A DNA stretch of 64,000 nt from Ulva prolifera (taxonomy: Eukaryota; Chlorophyta; Ulvophyceae; Ulvales; Ulvaceae), in assembly GCA_023078555.1 (NCBI GenBank), contig CM041196.1, forward strand, positions 1,550,001 to 1,614,000, written 5' to 3'. This document shows positions 23,799 through 36,250 of the stretch, in pieces; position 1 is the stretch's first letter; each line of letters starts with the position of its first letter. Made by a program: the position numbers and the translations under genes. Below the pieces are notes generated by a model that was not told the origin of the DNA, did not search any database, and was given only the letters and a program-made list of their open reading frames with translations.

Positions 23799-24896
23799 AT
23801 GTCCACCAGCACTCCCCCAGCACGCCGCACACAGCGCAGCACCCCCCGCGCCTGGGCCTGCGCCGCCCTCCTCGCCGGCGCCGCCCTCCTGCCCCTCCAC
23901 CCGGCCCGGGCCAACCTCGACGCCACCTGCAACACCGTTGCCGAGATCTTTCTGGAGGACCTCGCGGCCACGGACTCCGGGGTGTCGGCGGCGGGCTGCG
24001 ATGCGGCGGGAGCCAGCGCTTACTCCATTTGCGGCTCGAGAGGGAACGCCGGCACGTGCGCCTCGGTGTCGGCCTGCGATGACGCGGTGGACAAGGTCAT
24101 CTCAGACGCCTGCACCTCGGACAACGTCGCCGGCGCATGCTGCACGGAGTACCTCCGGGAACTGCCCTCAGGCAGCATCCAGACACTGGCGTGTCTACAG
24201 GCGTGCCCGGCAGCGCCCACGCCTGACACCTCGGACCCGACGACGCCGGCAGATCGCGGCACCCCGCCCTCAAGCTTTGAGCCGGCCACCATGCCAAGCA
24301 CATCATTCCCGCCGGACAGCACAGCGCCGACACAGCCGACCGCATCCAGCACCCTGCCCTCGAGCCCCGGGCTAGGGACCACCTTCACAGACGCCACCTG
24401 TACGGACCTCGCCGTTGACGTGCTTGAGACTCTCGCGCTGGAGAATGAGGACTACGCCAGCACCTCCTGCTCCACCGCAGACACCGGGGACTTCTGTGAC
24501 ACTATGGCCGTAGCAGGCACCTGCTCCGGTAACCCGACCTGCGCCGGGGTTGAGACCGCACTCGCCGATGAGTGCACATCCGAGGCCGACGACACCGGCT
24601 GTTGCAGCGCATACTTCGCCAAGCCGTGCTCGACCTGCGACCCCGCGCCTGTACTGTGTTTCCAGTCGTGCGTTCCCAGCGGGGTGTCTGGCGGGAGCCC
24701 CGCGGCGGGCGGCGTGTCGACCAGCTCCGGCTTGAGTGACGGGCTCACGATTGTTGGCGGGAGCGGCGGGAGTGGCGGCGGCAGCGGTACTGCGTCCGCG
24801 TCACCAGAAAGCACCGGTGCCGCAGTGCCGCAGCTTGGGCGAGCAGGTTGGGTGGTCTCTGGGGCAGTCGCCGCCGCACTTAGTGCTCTGCTGTGA
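23799..24896 (+). CDS. Secreted/anchored 12-cysteine protein, two modules (365 aa)
   Basis: ATG 23799 is chosen over the in-frame ATG 23694 because it opens the signal region shared with the gene at 28459 (RRTQRSTPRAWA, then a hydrophobic stretch ending in ARA). Module 1 (about 44-136) lacks cysteines 9 and 10, as in the gene at 17223. Module 2 (201-291) is complete, with C-x2-C written CSTC. A long Pro/Ser/Thr spacer (137-196) separates the modules and is a likely O-glycosylation region. The tail is Gly/Ser-rich and ends hydrophobic (GWVVSGAVAAALSALL), a likely GPI signal. Closest to 17223 in plan and sequence; the two are probably tandem duplicates. Role unknown. Confidence 0.8.
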   Translation: MSTSTPPARRTQRSTPRAWACAALLAGAALLPLHPARANLDATCNTVAEIFLEDLAATDSGVSAAGCDAAGASAYSICGSRGNAGTCASVSACDDAVDKVISDACTSDNVAGACCTEYLRELPSGSIQTLACLQACPAAPTPDTSDPTTPADRGTPPSSFEPATMPSTSFPPDSTAPTQPTASSTLPSSPGLGTTFTDATCTDLAVDVLETLALENEDYASTSCSTADTGDFCDTMAVAGTCSGNPTCAGVETALADECTSEADDTGCCSAYFAKPCSTCDPAPVLCFQSCVPSGVSGGSPAAGGVSTSSGLSDGLTIVGGSGGSGGGSGTASASPESTGAAVPQLGRAGWVVSGAVAAALSALL

Positions 24897-26990
24897 GGTC
24901 AATGATAACGCATGGGTTGGGCTTCCAGGCCGAGTGTGATGCGTGCAGGTAGTGCAGCAGTTTCTGCAGTTGAAGGGCATGTTATGTCGGGCGCCCTGTG
25001 CCACCGCATGTGAGTGGTATCTGCATGTGTGTGCACAGCAGCGCTGTGCCAGGCTGCCTCAGGGCTGTGTAGTCTGGTGAGGATCGTGGAGTATACGTGG
25101 CGTTATATCGTGGAGTATCTGTGGTGTTCCAAGTGACTCAGGCAACAGAACCTGCTGAGGAACATTCCATGGGAGACACAGCTTCTGACCAGAGCCTAAG
25201 AGCCTGACCGGACCGGGTTCCTGTTGAACGGAATCGCGGATTTTGATCACAGCTGGGATTGAGCAGGAGGAGCATGGGGTGGTGGTGTTGTCAACCTGCA
25301 GGTGCCGGTGAGTGGCCCCGTTTTGGCTGCCATCAAATATGTTAAATTGATGGCCAATGCAAGCTGACTGCTTTCGTGTTTGTGAGAATAGCAGAAGGCG
25401 GTGGGCGAGCATGATGGCTCATATCATAACAGAATGCGGCCCTGTGCCGTCCATGAAGGATGTGATAGCTAGCTGCAGCATGGACTGCCCCACCAGAAGG
25501 TCAGCTAGGGCTGCAAGCTACAGCTCCATTCACGTTGGTGCACTGCAACGGTCAAAGGCATCATCAGCCATGATCAACATCGAGTGTCTCAGTCCTCGTA
25601 GCTTTGGTAGAACAGGCTGATCACATTGTACAGTTCAGCAGCAGTTCAGGCTGCACGGTGCCTGTGCATGCTCTTCATTCTGTGTGAACAGGGCAAACTT
25701 GAAGAGGTAGCACCTCAACACCGTCAGCAGCATTGTGGCTTTGAGGTTCGGACACTGACGTAGCTAGCGTCACAGCATTTGAAAATTCACTGTGGTGGTC
25801 TGCACATGGCTGCAGTGTCTCTATCAACAGGGGCTTGCGTGGCCGACACGCCTGAACATCATCAACAGCATGATGGCTCTCACGAGCACGGGATGCAGCA
25901 ATCACTTCGATCCAAATTTCCTTGATTTCACGTTCACCTGTGACGCAAAATGTCCATTTGTGACTCTTCATCCTGTGAAAGGAATCGGAATGGATACATT
26001 TCGAGGTTGCCTGGTTTTCACACGCTCTCACGGTGTCACAGTGCCTAGCTAATACAGTAACATGCAGCCTTGCGTGTCAACTGTTTAGTTCAGCTCATCG
26101 GGGACGACGTGCACCTTGGCTGCACAAATTGACCCGCAAGAGACGCACAAAAAGCTGCCAAGAGAAGCAAGCGCGCCACATAAGAGCTCTTGTCCATGCT
26201 GGCTCCTTAACCGTGCGGTATGACATGAATCTGTGCCTATAATATCAGCATTCATAAGCATTCTCGCAGGAGCTAACGGTATCGCACCACGGCGCTGTGT
26301 CTCTCGTTGACCGCAGACCCTTTCACACCGACACTGCGGTCAAAATCCGCTGCATCACCTTTTCACGTCCAAGACAATGCAATGAGCACTGGCCAGGTCG
26401 GCTGAGGTCCGTCGATGTCGCTGCTGTATATTGCATGCCTGCTGTGGTGCGCGCAGGCACTCGGCCAGCTGCCAGTGAGCACGACTGAAGATTGACGACC
26501 AGCTGCCGGATCGGTCCCTCAACGTAATGTGATGTACCTGGCGCGCAGCCTTGCGGGGGGACAGTACTAGTCCGCATCACTGGACACCATGGCCATGGCC
26601 ATGGCCACTGCAGTGCACCACAACCTTCCAGATATCTGGATATCGGCAGCCGCTGTGGAACAGACTTGAGCAGAAGTTACGATACTTTCAGCAACTTGTT
26701 ATCAGGCTTGAATCATAACTTCCCGAGATATCGCGCACATTTTTCTGACGGATGTGCCAGTAGAGCTGCCAGTAGCTAGCGCTAGCTCGGCCGTGATAGC
26801 TCGGCCGTGCGCGCGCGACCCATGGCACGTCCCGTACTAGGGGGTGTGAATGTGTTGGACGAGTACAGTCTGACCTCAGATGGTCATGTTTCCATGGGGA
26901 CTTGAAAGTGTGGACACATGCATACGGCAGTCAACACACATTTCCGGAGCTGCGTGGGAGCACCTCGGCACGTGCACCCCACACTAGGCC

Positions 26991-27030
26991 TTCAAAATAG
27001 AGTAAACGGGAGAATACAAACACCAGAACT
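26991..27030 (-). mobile_element. LINE 3'-end fragment
   Basis: Imperfect match, on the - strand, to the conserved LINE terminus (CAAAATAGAGTAAACGGGAG in + orientation against CAAAAGAGTGAACGGGAG). More diverged than the copies near 42 and 54 kb, so probably older. Confidence 0.6.
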
Positions 27031-27210
27031 CTTCTGTGATGTCCCATGGGCCATACCTTCTTCTGCAACACCGGTGGCCACGCCCCGCGTTCACGATGCG
27101 TCATTCACGGCCTGTGCCATTCACGAGGATCCACCGATTTATACACGACACATCGAACATCATGGCTGCTATCGACCAGCAGATTGCACTTAATTAAGCT
27201 TAATAGGGCT

Positions 27211-27258
27211 TCGGATGAGATTCGGTTTTGGTGTTTGCAACATTTGTCTTCTCCCGTC
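27211..27258 (+). mobile_element. LINE 3'-end fragment, opposite orientation
   Basis: Reads TCGGATGAGATTCGG, then GTGTTTGCA and TCTTCTCCCGTC, which is the LINE terminus in + orientation with small insertions and a missing extreme end. Together with 26991-27030 it forms a tail-away inverted pair about 180 bp apart. Confidence 0.55.
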
Positions 27259-28100
27259 GACGCCGACGTCCACTCTTTTGCATCCTGGACTGCACAGCAG
27301 AACACAGCTGTACCCTGGCGTCGGAACATCTTCTTCAATACTGTGAGAGGCTTAAACCGAGCCAGTGCTTGAGGCGTTCAGATCGGGTGTGAGGCCCAGC
27401 TTGAAGATGCAACTAGTGCTGCGCAGCTTACCCGGGGTTCACTTTTGCCACAGCCACAACGCTGCAGCGTGTGTTTCGAAAACCACAGGTTTACAGCTTA
27501 TCAACAGAAGATTGACGGCGGTTTCCTTGTCGTAAGACAGTCCTTCGCGTCCGCGCGTAGGTGTGAGCTCAAGCCCACGCGTCCTGCAGGACGCGTGCAG
27601 CTTTAGCGTGTCAGTCACATGCGCGTACACTGAATAGCGAACGGGGTCCACCACACATAACACGACCTGTATACAGCTGTAGAGTGCTCTGAGACCATGT
27701 TTGCGTCGAGATCTCGTTTGTCCTGCGCCTTCAGCTAGTCACGGCCTCGATTTCGGATGGGTGTCGCCGGCACTACATAAGCTGGGACCTGTGCGAAGCT
27801 ATGCATGGCTGATGCGTCCTCAGGCGCAACGTTGCAACACTGCGCTGCACCGTGACACACCACGACACGGCCCATGCCAGTGGATTGCATGCATGCTTAA
27901 GTGTCGCGTCCTGTTCCAGCATCGTCACCGGCGGCGTTGACTCATGACTGCGGTCGACGTGACCGCGCGTTTGTGCTATTTGCATGGCGCTGGGTAGTGA
28001 GTGCTGAGTGCTGAGTAATCTTCTGCCGCCCTGCCCTCAGCCCTGGCTCAGCCCTGCCCCCAGTCCTGGCTCAGCCATCTATAGCTAGTACAAGCCATGC

Positions 28101-28280
28101 TGGCCATATGACCACTGGCACCTGTGCGCCCGCGGCCGCCTCATGTAGGCTGCATGTGGATGTGTGGGTGTTGACGTTTGGACATGTTAGCTAACATGTC
28201 CCAACACCCACACATATGTGGGATATATCCACATGCAGCCTACACGAGGCGGCCGCGGGCGCACAGGTGGCCATATGGCG
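28101..28280. repeat. Near-perfect ~180-bp palindrome (fold-back element)
   Basis: The left arm 28101-28190 and right arm 28191-28280 are inverted copies with a few indels. Both contain the G+C-rich block GCGCCCGCGGCCGCCT or its complement, and the centre 28180-28201 is a perfect 22-bp palindrome (GGACATGTTAG/CTAACATGTCC). There is no spacer. It could be a fold-back transposon or MITE, or a cruciform-forming upstream element, as it ends only ~180 bp before the ATG at 28459. No clear target-site duplication was found. Confidence 0.85.
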
Positions 28281-28458
28281 TGTTGCCATCCACGCTTTTT
28301 GAAAACAAACTTTTGTTGCTGCAGCATGTTAGGTTTTTCGAACACAGTGGCCACAGAGCATACGGAACGCCAGCACATCAACAAGAGTTTCACATGCAGG
28401 CCAATCTACCCGACCAAACATATCCCCTTCAGCCACCGCCTGCGCCCCTCCTCTCAGT

Positions 28459-29652
28459 ATGAATGATCGCACCGTGTTCCCGGCGGCGCGCCGCACGCAG
28501 CGCAGCACCCCACGCGCCTGGGCCGCCCTCCTCGGCCTCGCCGCCACCGCCCTCCTAGGCCTGTCCAGTCGGCCGGCGCGCGCCGATCTCCAACCCGTCT
28601 GCGACGACCTTGCAGAGTTTTTGATCGAAGACTCCGCGGACACCGACCCCACGCTATTCTCGTCCGCGGGCTGCTCCGCACCAGACGCCGACACGTACGG
28701 CGTCTGCGAGGCGCGCGGAAATGCTGGCCCATGCTCCGGCGTCTCCGCCTGCGCCGGCGCCGAGGAAACGATCATCTCCGATGCCTGCCTAACAGCCGAC
28801 GCGGAGCTGTCATGCTGCACCGAGTTCCTCACCGCCGCACTCTCATCGACTCCTTTAACGATCATTTGCACGCAGACTTGCCCGTCCGACACCGACTCGA
28901 CGAGCACGCCCTCCACGACCACCCCGTCCACCTCCCCCACCTCCACGACCACCACCCCAACCTCCCCCCCCTCAACCACTCCGACCCTCCCGTCAACCCT
29001 CACGGACGCCACCTGCGCCGACAATGCGAAGGACTCCCTCGAGTTCCTCGCGTTGGAACTACCTGACAGCGTCAGCACGTCGTGTGGTGAGCCTGGCGTC
29101 ATCTGTGACACCCTCGGCAGCGCCGGCAGCTGCAACAGCAACGCCAACTGCGCCGCGGTGGAGACCGGCCTCGGCGACGACTGCACCTCGGCCGCCGACG
29201 ACTCCGGCTGCTGCGCCGTCTACCTCGGCAGCTTGTGCTCCACCTGCGATCCAGAGCCCTTAACCTGCTTCCAGTTCTGCATCGCCGGCGGCAGCAGTGG
29301 CACCGGCGCCTCAGAGCCCGCTGCAGTGGATGACCTGGATGTTGAGCCAGTCTCAGCGCCGTCATCAGCGCTGTCGGACGACTCTGATGTCCTGACAGTA
29401 GTCGGAGGCGTTGGCTCGCCGCCTTCTGACCCCGTCGATCCGCCGCCATCGAATCCCGTGGACACACCGGAGGACGACGTGGAGGACTCGCCTGAGGACG
29501 CTTCGACGACTCGCGAGTTTGACTTTGTGGACCCGCCAGCGATTGGTGGTGATGAAGTTGCAAACCCCACCAGCGCGGCCATGTCGGGTGTCGGGAGCAG
29601 AGCCTGTGCCGTCGCTGTTGCGATCATGCTCGGGCTGAGTGTTCTGTTGTGA
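28459..29652 (+). CDS. Secreted/anchored 12-cysteine protein, two modules (397 aa)
   Basis: Starts at ATG 28459, giving a signal region with RRTQRSTPRAWAALLG shared with the gene at 23799, then a hydrophobic run to ARA (about residue 42). Module 1 (48-141) lacks cysteines 9 and 10; module 2 (186-274) has all 12 and the AADDSGCC core. The spacer (142-182) is almost pure Thr/Ser/Pro, typical of O-glycosylated stalks. A long acidic, Pro-rich region (about 290-370) leads to a hydrophobic end (ACAVAVAIMLGLSVLL), a probable GPI or membrane anchor. A large palindrome lies just upstream. Function unknown. Confidence 0.8.
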   Translation: MNDRTVFPAARRTQRSTPRAWAALLGLAATALLGLSSRPARADLQPVCDDLAEFLIEDSADTDPTLFSSAGCSAPDADTYGVCEARGNAGPCSGVSACAGAEETIISDACLTADAELSCCTEFLTAALSSTPLTIICTQTCPSDTDSTSTPSTTTPSTSPTSTTTTPTSPPSTTPTLPSTLTDATCADNAKDSLEFLALELPDSVSTSCGEPGVICDTLGSAGSCNSNANCAAVETGLGDDCTSAADDSGCCAVYLGSLCSTCDPEPLTCFQFCIAGGSSGTGASEPAAVDDLDVEPVSAPSSALSDDSDVLTVVGGVGSPPSDPVDPPPSNPVDTPEDDVEDSPEDASTTREFDFVDPPAIGGDEVANPTSAAMSGVGSRACAVAVAIMLGLSVLL

Positions 29653-31888
29653 GTTGCCGTGTGAGGTATGACGGCCGCCGCAGCTGATTGCGGCGGTGTT
29701 GTGGCATTGCTTGGCACAATGTTGTGTGGGAAGGTTTCTGTTTCTGGAGAACCGCAGTGCCACCAGTGGTGGAGCGCTTGAGAGGATCAGTGGCGACGCG
29801 ATTCTGCACGTGTCTTGTGACATGCTGAGATGAAATGCCACTGGCAGATCATGCTGTTCTGTGTGATCAGCCACGATTAGCCGTCGCCAGTGCTTTGCCG
29901 GGCAATTGCAAGGCCCTCCTAGATGCGGGGTCAGGCGGCCGCGTGGTGATTGCAAGGCCCTCGTAATAATGACTGTGGGGCGGCGAGGCTGCCATTGCTG
30001 GTGCAATGGCTGCTGCTTGAGCGTCACCATCCTGCATGTGTGAGCCCTGGACTACCTGGGTTCGTGACTGCAGTCTGTGTGTGGCCGTGCTGGAGGTTTC
30101 AGGCACATGTATGCCCACTGCTGGGCAGAGACACAACTAGCTCAATGTAAATGGTGAGATATGGCATGGCATGTACCGATCAGGAGTAATTATGTTCTCC
30201 TTGACTTTGACGAATTCTTTCTGCCGGGGGTCCGTCGGAGTGAAAATAACCGCAGTGCAACAATTGAAATTCCTAGACACCACCATACCAGGATGTGATG
30301 TGAGAAGGTGTGCTTGAAACAATCAACATGATGTGCTTGTGGACGAAACTGTTCTGCCTGAGCAATGATGACGACAGAATAGCACCAAAGCGAGGACACA
30401 TACAGCCTATACAGCCTGATCGTCTCAGTCCGACCTCAAGCAGAGTGGTGGAGCAGACCTGGACATTGTGCGATTACGAAAAGCTGAAGCTGGGCACGTC
30501 TCGTTGCTGGCCAATAACCCACGGGACAGATCCAGTCATCCGGATAGTGCATGTAAGCCGTGGACGAGCAGCCTGGCTGGCAAATGTAAAAAAACGTATC
30601 CCACCTGCGATACTGGAAAAACGTATCCCACCTGCGATATTCTCCAGTATCTACACCGACGAGGTCACACTGTCACAGGTTGGCGTCGCGTATTGACTTC
30701 ACGCAGTCCTCGATGGGCCATCTGTACAGCAAGCCCGCCAGCCTAATGATCATTCAGCCCAGCGCAGCAGTGTTGCAGTTGGATGTCATCAATATTGTAA
30801 TTTCAAAAGTAGACTGTCCACTGTAGCATGCTTGGGCTTCACGCTGACAACGTCTCTCGAGACATGCGAAGCATGCCGGGCGTGGCAAGCAGATGATGCA
30901 GCTAGCGCCATCCAGATGGAAGTGAATGATTATATTCTTGGATCGGGAACATCTGTTGCGGGAGTCGCTGTGATGGACGACGCAGACAGTTACTGCGTGC
31001 CTGCGCGCTTTCAATCATCCAGGTTGCGAAGAGCGAGTGCAAAACATGCACCCGAACATAACATGTCAGATCGCATGAGTAGTTTCCACGGCGCTGGACC
31101 AAAGAGACGCCTCGACACACTTCAGCCTGCGATCAGCCTGCACTACCAGCACAAAACCGCAGTATATGCGTGACGCTGTTGCAGAATTTTGCAGAAATAA
31201 ATCCCGACAGGCACGTAGCACCGCACAAATAGCGAGCAGCTCAAGAACATGGTCATGAACTCTGCACAACACACCCAAGCCACAGCCAGCATTCAAGGCA
31301 GATCAGGCAATCAACCGGCACGGGCACCGACCAAAACGACCCAGTAGCGCCCTGCAGTTGCAATGGCCGACAGTTTTGGCGAAACGTGAACATGCATCCA
31401 AATCACGTGTGCAGTCCCAGCTGTGCAGGCTGTCCATGAAATGCATTGACATTATGGAAAGACAGCAAGATTCTGCTCATCAGAAGCTGCTGACAGTAGT
31501 GCCAATGCAACTAGTTATGTAATATAATCATCACTGCAACTGTCAACATTCTCTGACTCGTTGGATTCGAGTGGCCACACAGCCACATGCCACACTCATA
31601 CGGAATCATACCCACAAGGGACAGCACAGCTACAGCGGCAGACACGGAAAAAGGAATCTGTGTATTTGCCCTGCATATCGCCGAGGGCCCAGGGTTCCAC
31701 AGGCACCGGAGCTGCTTCAAGCCCATTGCCCTCTGCAGGCGGAAAAGCCGCAGGCAGAAGGGCGGCAGCCTGGGAGCCGCCTCAGAAACGCCGGTGCCCT
31801 TCACACCTTGCACACGCGGTCTACTTACATCAATCCCGATGCTCGCCGCTTTGGGCGCACCACTCGCATAGGGTCGAGCAGGCCAGCG
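29653..31888. other. Intergenic between oppositely oriented family members
   Basis: No recognised gene. A ~27-bp direct duplication (AAAAACGTATCCCACCTGCGA) sits at about 30588-30643. 31160-31300 is homologous to 47960-48090 (shared GTGACGCTGTTGCAG and CACGTAGCACCGCACAA), so this flank belongs to the segmental duplication that also produced the - strand genes. Confidence 0.5.
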
Positions 31889-32786
<898 letters not shown>

Positions 32787-33034
32787 CTTCTCGGCGTATT
32801 GCAATTGGTCCAGGCACTGCAGCCGGAACGGGCGATCGACTTCGCAGGCAGGCCCTCCGGGATGGAGCCTGCACAGCACAGCACAGCACAGCACAGCGAT
32901 GTTGAGCTCAAGGGCAATGTCACGCGGTCCAAAGATCTTCAAAGGTTGAGTTGTGTGTGGTACATGACTGGGTGAAGAGCTGTGGACTACGTGTAAGCTT
33001 GGAATAGAATGCAGGTTGGGATTGGGGATTGGGG

Positions 33035-33299
33035 TAAAGTAAAGTAAATCTGAATTTACTGAGGCGTATCCTATTGGACATTGACAACTCCGAATTAACG
33101 GGACCACATATGCCGAAGGGGCAAACCACCTGGAAACCCCCCTCAGGCGACCATACGCAACTCACAGGGTGTCCTCCTGTCCTAAACGAGGTGGTCACGT
33201 ACAGCCGTTTCGATTCCCCAAAGCGCACGCAGAATCGAACCCATGACCTCCTGAAACGGGGGGGAGTAGCTTTTAATCCGTCCTCAACCCATTGGACCC
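33035..33299 (-). mobile_element. tRNA-like SINE, copy 2, with target-site duplication
   Basis: About 265 bp, near-identical to 2808-3072, with a polymerase III B-box core GGTTCGATTC on the - strand and a TTTAC-type tail. Flanked by the 7-bp repeat ATTGGGG (33028-33034 and 33300-33306). It interrupts the 5' flank of the pseudogene at 31889-32786. The corresponding flanks of the paralogs at 41160 and 52940 lack it, so it inserted after the duplication. Confidence 0.85.
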
Positions 33300-33306
33300 A
33301 TTGGGG

Positions 33307-35400
33307 TGCTGACATGCTGGAAACCAGCCAGACAGCTCACATGCTTCGATGCCACAGTGTAGCAAGGGGTGAGCACTACAAGAGGTGACCTCGACGTGCC
33401 GATGTTGCCTGACGGGGAGCCTGAGAATCTGTGTGGGCCTCGGGCTGCGGTGAGACAAAATGAGCATCCAGCATGACACGTACAAACCGAACTCACATAT
33501 GCCACCGCCGCGCGCGCCGTTGCTCCGCATAGATCACAACTTATGAAGACATGAGCAGGCAATGATGTACACGCACACGGTGCACCGACGCCACCTGCGC
33601 GCTCCAGCACCAACGCATGCACCCCCAGGCACACACCCGCACGTATGCAATTCATTTTTGCTTTACTTCCCTTCACATGCAACTTCCCACCCACACTGAA
33701 AGCATGCACCCCCCCAGCATCCCACTGCACGCATAGCCCAGTCAGACAGGCAGCTCAGACAGGCACCACAACAAACATGTTTGTACACTATGGTTCACCA
33801 GCTCCCAGCCACCGCCGAGCACAACTTGCCAGGGGCCATCAGCCGCAGCCTGCCCGCCCGACCCCCCCACCAAAGTGCCTTGCATGGGGCTGTGTGGTGG
33901 TGTGAGGTCAAGTGTCAGTTTGGAGCTGCTGTGTCACTGACAGTTGTCACCGGCAGCTTGCACCCTAAGAGCGACTGCTTTCCTATCCCAGTGCACCACA
34001 GCGGAGTAAGCTAGCTACTTTACGCTGCGACAGCACGAAAATATACACCACAAAGCCACAACCCGAAACAGCAGCAAATGCGTCCATCATGATACATCAG
34101 TGTATGAGGTCACCGGTATACCTGTGGCGGCCGCGGTACCTATCACACGCACACATGTTGAAGGCAGCTTCACTGTGAGAAAGTCGTGTGTGCACATGGG
34201 GATGCTTACATCCAACTACTCTTCGACAAGCATGCATGTACGTATGCTTGCACGGCGGCGGCGGTGTGCCGATGACCACCCGCCATGAACTTGAGATAGA
34301 GTGAGCGGGCTCACACGACCTCCCATCGCGTGGACTGGCCGCGACACCGCGTCATGAAGCATCATCGGAGGGTGCTTCGAATTTCCGATCGTCGACGTCG
34401 GAGCTTCGACGCACCCTCTGCAGACGCAGCGGAGACCGTGGCGGGCCCGCGAGCATCTATCGACATTTCGCGGCAGGCCGGCACGCTTGCCTCCAGCGGC
34501 TGCAAGGACGAAACCAAAATCGCAGGGCCGCACTGGTTGTGATCAAGACCAGATGCCAGCTGCAGCGCAACTTGCAATTGGAAGTATCGCCGGGTCTGCC
34601 GTGCGCACTGGTGCCTGGCGATGGAGTGAGCATAGACGAACACAGCAACAGAAGCTCTCTCGTTTCGGATGAGTTTCTTTTGTCGTATTGGCTTCTCCCG
34701 TTCACTCGTTCGCGAACGACGCTCCTGCACGCATGCATGCAGCAGCCTTGGGCACTCGGCCAGCCGAGCGGCACGTGCGTCAGATGTTGCGATTGTGGAC
34801 GCGGCACGTTCAGAAACTCTGTAAAGATGGAAAGCACGCGGCACGTGAGCCGGCGCTTGCTTATCCGCCACCAATGGCCTCGCGATTCGCGAGTCGCGAT
34901 ATGGCGCGCGACGGTATGCAGCAAGCCCACGCAAACGCAGTCTCGAGCTCGTGGCTCTGCGCAGCATGCTGCGAGACTCCATCTGCAGAGACAATAAAAA
35001 TCAGTCGTATTCGGGTTGTACGGTAGACTTTTGTGCAGTGTGTGCTGTACCCACGGCCGTGTACATGTGTGCTATGTAGCTGTAACCTGCAATATCAGTG
35101 GCAGCTTCTCCACAACACAATCAATTGGCGTCAAGCTACAGAGAGAACTATATGTGGTAGCTTCTGCCTGCGGACGTTTGATCAGGGCGCCGGTGCGTGA
35201 GCACTGTCTTTATTGCGGCACGCACACGTACCGCCTTTGAATGTTCTCATCCCACCCGTTTCACCCGCACTCGCAGGCCGCATGCAGACAGCGCATATTA
35301 CCGTGAATGCGATCTTTTCGCCCAACAAGGTTGATAGATGTACATGGCCTTGCTGCCGTCCGTTCGATGCATGGTCGGAGCTGGACAGTCAGCTGCGAAC
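33307..35400. repeat. Segmental duplication, copy 1 flank
   Basis: Aligns in order with the DNA upstream of the genes at 40997 (about 41190-41740) and 52738 (about 52990-54480). Shared landmarks include GAGGTCAAGTGTCAG (33900 and 53658), the CACACG-A-CACATGTTG/CACGTTGGAGG block (34145 and 53963) and TCACACGACCTCCCA followed by CGTGGACTGGCC (34310 and 54225). No gene is recognised in it. Parts beyond 34900 also resemble 59230-59560. Confidence 0.7.
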
Positions 35401-35825
35401 GCGTGCACGGCGTCTGACCATGTTCGAACGCCATGCAAAAGGGACAAGCGAATACCATGCACCAATCAGATTTGTATTTGGTGACATGTGATGTGATAAG
35501 ATACCCCGGTTAGCAGACGACGGGCAGCTTCATGCCACCAGCAGCGGGGACGCGTCATCCACTTGCACAGAGCGCGCACACCTGCTGGTTCCAGTTGAAT
35601 TCAGCGTAATGTAATATCATGTATACATGAAATTTTGTACAGAAGTACAGATTTGATTCACTTGACATGTAACACACCCTTCTCCTGTGAGGAAGACATG
35701 CTGTAGTATGTGATCATGATCCATCAGCGGATCCATCAGAACTCGCAACTTAAGCCTGGTTAGGCAGGATTAGTACTGGGCTGAGTGATCTCCGGAGAAT
35801 TCCCTGTGCTGTATCGCTCCCTTTA

Positions 35826-35979
35826 GGGTTGCGGTATGATGCGGGCCTGGAGGACGCGATCCTGCCGGACTGAGTTGTGAGTGCGGTTGTGGTGTTCGCG
35901 TGTGCGTGAGTGTATGTTGCTGTTGATTTGGATGCGATTCGGTTTCAGTGTTTGTTGTCTCCCGTTCACTCTTTTGTAA
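35826..35979 (+). mobile_element. 5'-truncated LINE copy, 154 bp
   Basis: Begins within the last codons of the LINE ORF (encoding GLRYDAGLEDAILPD-stop in the intact element) and runs through the 3' UTR to the terminal TTTTGTAA in + orientation. Highly similar to the element at 42187-45900, so a recent copy. Confidence 0.9.
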
Positions 35980-36250
35980 ACATGTGACGCGCGGTATGCG
36001 TGGGCTGCTTGTGGTATGCAGCCAGCCCTGGTGGTTTGATACCGTATGACCGTGGCAATGCATGCCGGTTGTGCAAAGCGTCTAGCGCACCGATTTCACA
36101 GTCGCCGACAGTCGTCCCTGAGTCATATGCATGCATGCATGCAGGCCAGCTGAGACGCGGAGGACGTCCCTCAGCTCTCCGCCACCGAAATCGCATCTAG
36201 GTGCGTGCCATCAGCCTCAGGCTTGGAAGCGCTCCATCACACGCATCACC

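Larger units (their letters stand above)
24897..28100. other. Intergenic, with LINE fragments
   Basis: The first ~150 bases resemble the DNA downstream of the gene ending at 18263 (CATG-GTTGGG and CGCCCTGTGCCACCG blocks). LINE 3'-end fragments are listed separately at 26991-27030 and 27211-27258. No gene is recognised among the short frames. A duplicated C/T-rich stretch (CTGGCTCAGCC) lies near 28040-28075. Confidence 0.4.
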
